Shown: one piece after another, positions 6,258 through 8,912 of the stretch
How positions within the stretch are numbered: position 1 is the first letter of the stretch
How the letters are laid out: every line of letters begins with the position of its first letter
DNA from: an uncultured Clostridia bacterium
Lineage (GTDB): Bacteria > Bacillota > Clostridia > Oscillospirales > Ruminococcaceae
Direction: 5' to 3'
Assembly (NCBI GenBank): GCA_947165805.1
Contig: CAMVBT010000083.1
Span: forward strand, 1-8,912
DNA: 8,912 nt
Position numbers and translations under genes: made by a program
The notes under the pieces: model-generated
What the model saw: the letters and a program-made list of their open reading frames with translations, nothing else
Told to the model about the DNA's origin: nothing
Database searches by the model: none

Positions 6258-7004
6258 AAAGACGCGCACAAGCACGTTCTCTGCGAAAAGCCCATAGCGA
6301 TGAACGAGGCGGAACTTCGCCGTATGTTCGCCGCCGCAAAGGAGAACGGCGTCATACTTATGGAGGCGTTTGCGTATCTGCACAGCCCCTATATGGAGAA
6401 GCTGAGAAGCATCGTTGCGGGCGGGGAGATCGGCTCGGTGGACTACATCGACACCGCATTCCTCACGCAGTGCTATTCCGATGATTTCAGACTGCACAAG
6501 GAATTCGGCGGCGGCGCTATCTATGATGTCGGCTGCTACTGCACCTCGATGATACTGTCGCTTATCGACTCGCCGATAAAGTACGTCAAGGCGGACGCGG
6601 AGCTCGACAGCACCGGCGTGGACTATCTTGCCGGAGTGCTCATAGGCTTTGAGAACGGCGCGAGAGCCTCGTTCAACACGGGAATGATACTCGGTACAGA
6701 CACCTGCGACAGATATGACAGGCTGTTCGTTCACGGCTCAAAGGGTCATATCCGCTCCGATGTGGAATACAACGCGGGCGGAGAGCTCTCCTTCAGCGTG
6801 ACGATAAAGAAGCAGGGCTGGGAGCGCGATATCCGCACCGAGACCGCAACTTCCGTATCGAATTACACCCTCGAAGCCGAGAACATGAACTCAAGCATAC
6901 GGGGCAGGGCAGTGCCGCTTGTCACCGAAGAGTTCTCAATAAAGAACATGAAGCTGCTCGACACGATACTTGACACTGTCGGATATAACGACAGCGGAAA
7001 ATGA
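6258..7004 (+). pseudogene. 5'-truncated Gfo/Idh/MocA family oxidoreductase
   Basis: About 248 codons remain of a dehydrogenase of some 330 residues. The frame begins after a TAA at 6255-6257 with KDAHKHVLCEKPIAMNEAEL, which is the conserved KHVLCEKP segment with the family's catalytic lysine. It continues through the C-terminal alpha/beta domain (LMEAFAYLHSP, GGGAIYDVGCYCTSM, ASFNTGM) to TGA at 7002-7004. The NAD(P)-binding Rossmann half with its GxGxxG loop is missing, and only 43 bases separate the TAA at 6255 from the preceding GGDEF stop codon. An ATG at 6300 would give 234 residues, but it has no ribosome binding site and falls after the lysine motif. A working enzyme is very unlikely. 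The C-terminal type suits a sugar or dihydrodiol dehydrogenase. The end lies 15 bases from the convergent beta-mannosidase gene. No internal stop is present, so the loss may be recent. Confidence 0.75.
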
Positions 7005-7019
7005 TAACGGGATCACAGA

Positions 7020-8912
7020 TCAGTAGTTCCGTATTCCGAGCTGTTCGCGGAGCATATCGGCGGTCAGTCCGTCCTGCTTCGGCAGCGTTATCGCAGCAGG
7101 CTCATTTCCGTGTATGTCGAACCAGTTGTCCGATAGTACGCAGTCAAGACTTCTGAACGATACGCATACGCTTTTGGCAAAGCAGTCCGCTGTCAGCGTT
7201 ATTGTGAAGCTGTCACCGCTGTCCTCGATATCGGCGTTCACCTCCGCCGGCAGGAAGTCAAACTCCTTCGGGTGCACGAACAGTGTGGTACCGCGGCTTA
7301 TGACTTTGCCGCTGCTTTCGAGCGTGTACTCGATGTACTTTGTGCGCCTGTCGTTTGTATCGGTAAAATATCCGGACAGATCGGGCGCAAGCGCTGGAGC
7401 CGCCGACATTTCAGACGAATATATCTCAGCCGTGAACTCGCCGAGTATCACGGCTTTGTTGTTTCTGACACGGCAGGATACCGTGAGCTTTTCGGCGTTC
7501 GGGGTATCGTTGGTGACATACAGAACAGGGTGTTCCGGGTCGCTGTCGTCGCAGCTCAGAAGTATCGGCGCGTAGAAGCGTTTTGCCGCGTAGTGCAGGG
7601 CTTTCCAGCGCCCGTAATAGTCGATGCCCGACCACGAGATGACCGGGTTCGTGTCGTTTACCTGCCAGTAAGCCGAGCCCATGCAGCGGCCTCTCGCGCG
7701 TCTCATGTGCTCGACATTCGAGCGTATGCAGTCCGCCTGCACGAGCTGTGTGCAGTATATCAGCCTCTCGAAATCGTAGGGGTAGTTGCACATCTGCGCA
7801 AGGTAGAACATCAGCTTTTCGTTGCCGAGAGAGCACTTCTGGTGCGCCTGCATCACCGTTCCGCAGAGATCGAGATCACCGGCCTCCGCAAATGTGCGGA
7901 CGGTCTTTATATCGGGTATGCTCTCAAAGCCGTACTCCGAGCAGAAGCGGTAATAATACCTGCGGAAATCCTCGAGCGGCTTGAAGCCGTGCCACACGTC
8001 CCAGTAGTGCATATCGCCCGCCGCGTTGGAGCACGGCTCTTTAAACCCGCCGCCGGACGACGGGGAAGACGGGTGATAGAAGCCCGCACGCTGCGGGTCG
8101 TATTTATATACGAGCTTCGGGATAATTTCCTCAAACAGCGTAAGATAGTCGCGCCTGCATTCCGGATCTTCGGGCAGACCCCAGTAGAGCCACGCGCTTT
8201 CGATCTCGTTGTTGCCGCACCACAGTCCGAGGGAGGGATGATGCCGTAGACGTATGATGTTGTCGGCAATCTCTGCTTCGACGGTTTTCCGGAACTTCTC
8301 TGTCAGCCGGTAAGCCGAGCAGGCGAACATGAAGTCCTGCCACACGATGAGTCCGAGCTCGTCGCATTTGTCGTAGAACCAGTCGTCCGGATATATGCCG
8401 CCGCCCCACACGCGGATAAAGTTGAAGTTAGCCGCCGCGCAGTCTTCGAGCAGACGGGCGTTTTTTTCTTTTGTCATACGAGTGACGATCTGATCTTCGG
8501 GGATATAGTTCGCGCCCATTGCGAACACCTTCACGCCGTTGCACTTGAAGCAGAATTCCTCGCCCCATTCGTCCCTGTCCTTTGAGATAATTAGAGTGCG
8601 CAGACCTATGCGTCTGGTGCAGGTATCGAGAACGGCGCCCTGCCCGCCGATAAGTTTCAGCGTGACAGTGTATAACGGCTGTTCACCGAGGCCGCGCACC
8701 CACCAGAGCTGCGGGTCGGAAATCTGGATGATGCCGTCATCGGGGAGCCGCCCGTCAAACACCGTAGTACCTTCGGGAGCGCTTATTTCGCATTCAAAAT
8801 AAATATCCGTATCGTTTTTGCTGTCGATAAGCGCGGTAATTTTCAGGTCGGCAGCTTCTGCGGGAAGCTCGTTTTTCACTTCGCAGTAAATGTTTTCTAT
8901 TCTCGCGATGTT
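7020..8912 (-). CDS. GH2 beta-mannosidase, C-terminal two thirds (cut by window edge)
   Basis: The minus-strand frame is open from the right edge to the stop at 7020, giving 630 residues. GTG at 8879 is only an internal valine codon, since the frame runs on through NIARIENIYCE to the edge. Visible are the end of an Ig-like sandwich domain, the join into the barrel (CNGVKVFAMGANYIPEDQ), then FNFIRVWGGGIYPDDWFYD and IVWQDFMFAC. The acid/base glutamate is in WCGNNEIES (codon 8207-8205) and the nucleophile in RFCSEYGFES (codon 7937-7935). QVNDTNPVISWSGIDYYGRW closes the barrel, and C-terminal beta domains follow. These fit exo-beta-mannosidase (EC 3.2.1.25), which removes mannose from mannan-derived oligosaccharides or N-glycan cores. 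Full-length relatives have 800-900 residues, so some 200 are outside. A signal peptide cannot be judged. It points to a mannan-use locus, in keeping with the permease and dehydrogenase remnants. Confidence 0.92.
   Translation of the reverse strand, partial: NIARIENIYCEVKNELPAEAADLKITALIDSKNDTDIYFECEISAPEGTTVFDGRLPDDGIIQISDPQLWWVRGLGEQPLYTVTLKLIGGQGAVLDTCTRRIGLRTLIISKDRDEWGEEFCFKCNGVKVFAMGANYIPEDQIVTRMTKEKNARLLEDCAAANFNFIRVWGGGIYPDDWFYDKCDELGLIVWQDFMFACSAYRLTEKFRKTVEAEIADNIIRLRHHPSLGLWCGNNEIESAWLYWGLPEDPECRRDYLTLFEEIIPKLVYKYDPQRAGFYHPSSPSSGGGFKEPCSNAAGDMHYWDVWHGFKPLEDFRRYYYRFCSEYGFESIPDIKTVRTFAEAGDLDLCGTVMQAHQKCSLGNEKLMFYLAQMCNYPYDFERLIYCTQLVQADCIRSNVEHMRRARGRCMGSAYWQVNDTNPVISWSGIDYYGRWKALHYAAKRFYAPILLSCDDSDPEHPVLYVTNDTPNAEKLTVSCRVRNNKAVILGEFTAEIYSSEMSAAPALAPDLSGYFTDTNDRRTKYIEYTLESSGKVISRGTTLFVHPKEFDFLPAEVNADIEDSGDSFTITLTADCFAKSVCVSFRSLDCVLSDNWFDIHGNEPAAITLPKQDGLTADMLREQLGIRNY

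Noticed and set aside
6252..6734. 160-codon minus-strand open frame opposite the dehydrogenase remnant
   Set aside because: The plus strand matches Gfo/Idh proteins over this stretch, and the minus-strand product shows no recognisable motif.
7272..8249. 325-codon plus-strand open frame opposite the beta-mannosidase gene
   Set aside because: The opposite strand carries clear GH2 motifs throughout; the plus-strand product is rich in Arg, Ala and Val with no domain pattern, as expected for an antisense shadow.

Overview
The window looks like chromosome of an anaerobic, plant-fibre-degrading Firmicute of the Ruminococcus/Oscillospiraceae type. The organism call is inference. It rests on a GH2 beta-mannosidase, sugar-related gene remnants, an [FeFe]-hydrogenase-like protein, consensus sigma-A-type promoters and GGAG-type ribosome binding sites. 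No marker gene fixes the species. Two sampled 60-base lines, one in the right-hand beta-mannosidase and one in the ABC permease at the left, hold about 57% and 42% G+C, so the segments may have different histories.

Left part (1-2215, all on the minus strand): the start of an alpha/beta-hydrolase esterase cut by the window edge, then a two-gene ABC exporter (ATPase 2067-1153 and permease 1160-477, overlapping by 8 bases). A 22-codon scrap that resembles the end of a class V aminotransferase lies upstream of the ATPase.

Centre (2216-6214): two divergent signalling units. On the minus strand, a methyltransferase-like/STAS fusion protein (3905-2697) is followed with overlap or near-contact by a PPC/DUF296 protein (2656-2216). 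A near-consensus promoter at 3966-3938 drives them. On the plus strand, its own near-consensus promoter (4296-4324) drives a 589-residue protein that joins a two-cluster ferredoxin, an [FeFe]-hydrogenase H-cluster domain, a FeS (PF04060) domain and a GGDEF diguanylate cyclase. This is probably a redox or hydrogen sensor that makes cyclic di-GMP.

Flanks of the centre: between the two units lies the 3' third of a sugar ABC permease gene (3979-4287). Just after the GGDEF gene lies a Gfo/Idh/MocA oxidoreductase gene that has lost its NAD-binding half (6258-7004). Both remnants are on the plus strand and both have lost their 5' ends. This suggests that the signalling genes were inserted into, or rearranged with, an older carbohydrate-use locus. 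The right end (7020-8912, minus strand) is most of a GH2 beta-mannosidase, with its N-terminus beyond the window.

The longest gene-free stretch is about 540 bases (3906-4444). It holds the two promoters, the permease remnant, an inverted repeat and a 114-base leader. No tRNA, rRNA, CRISPR array or transposase was seen.
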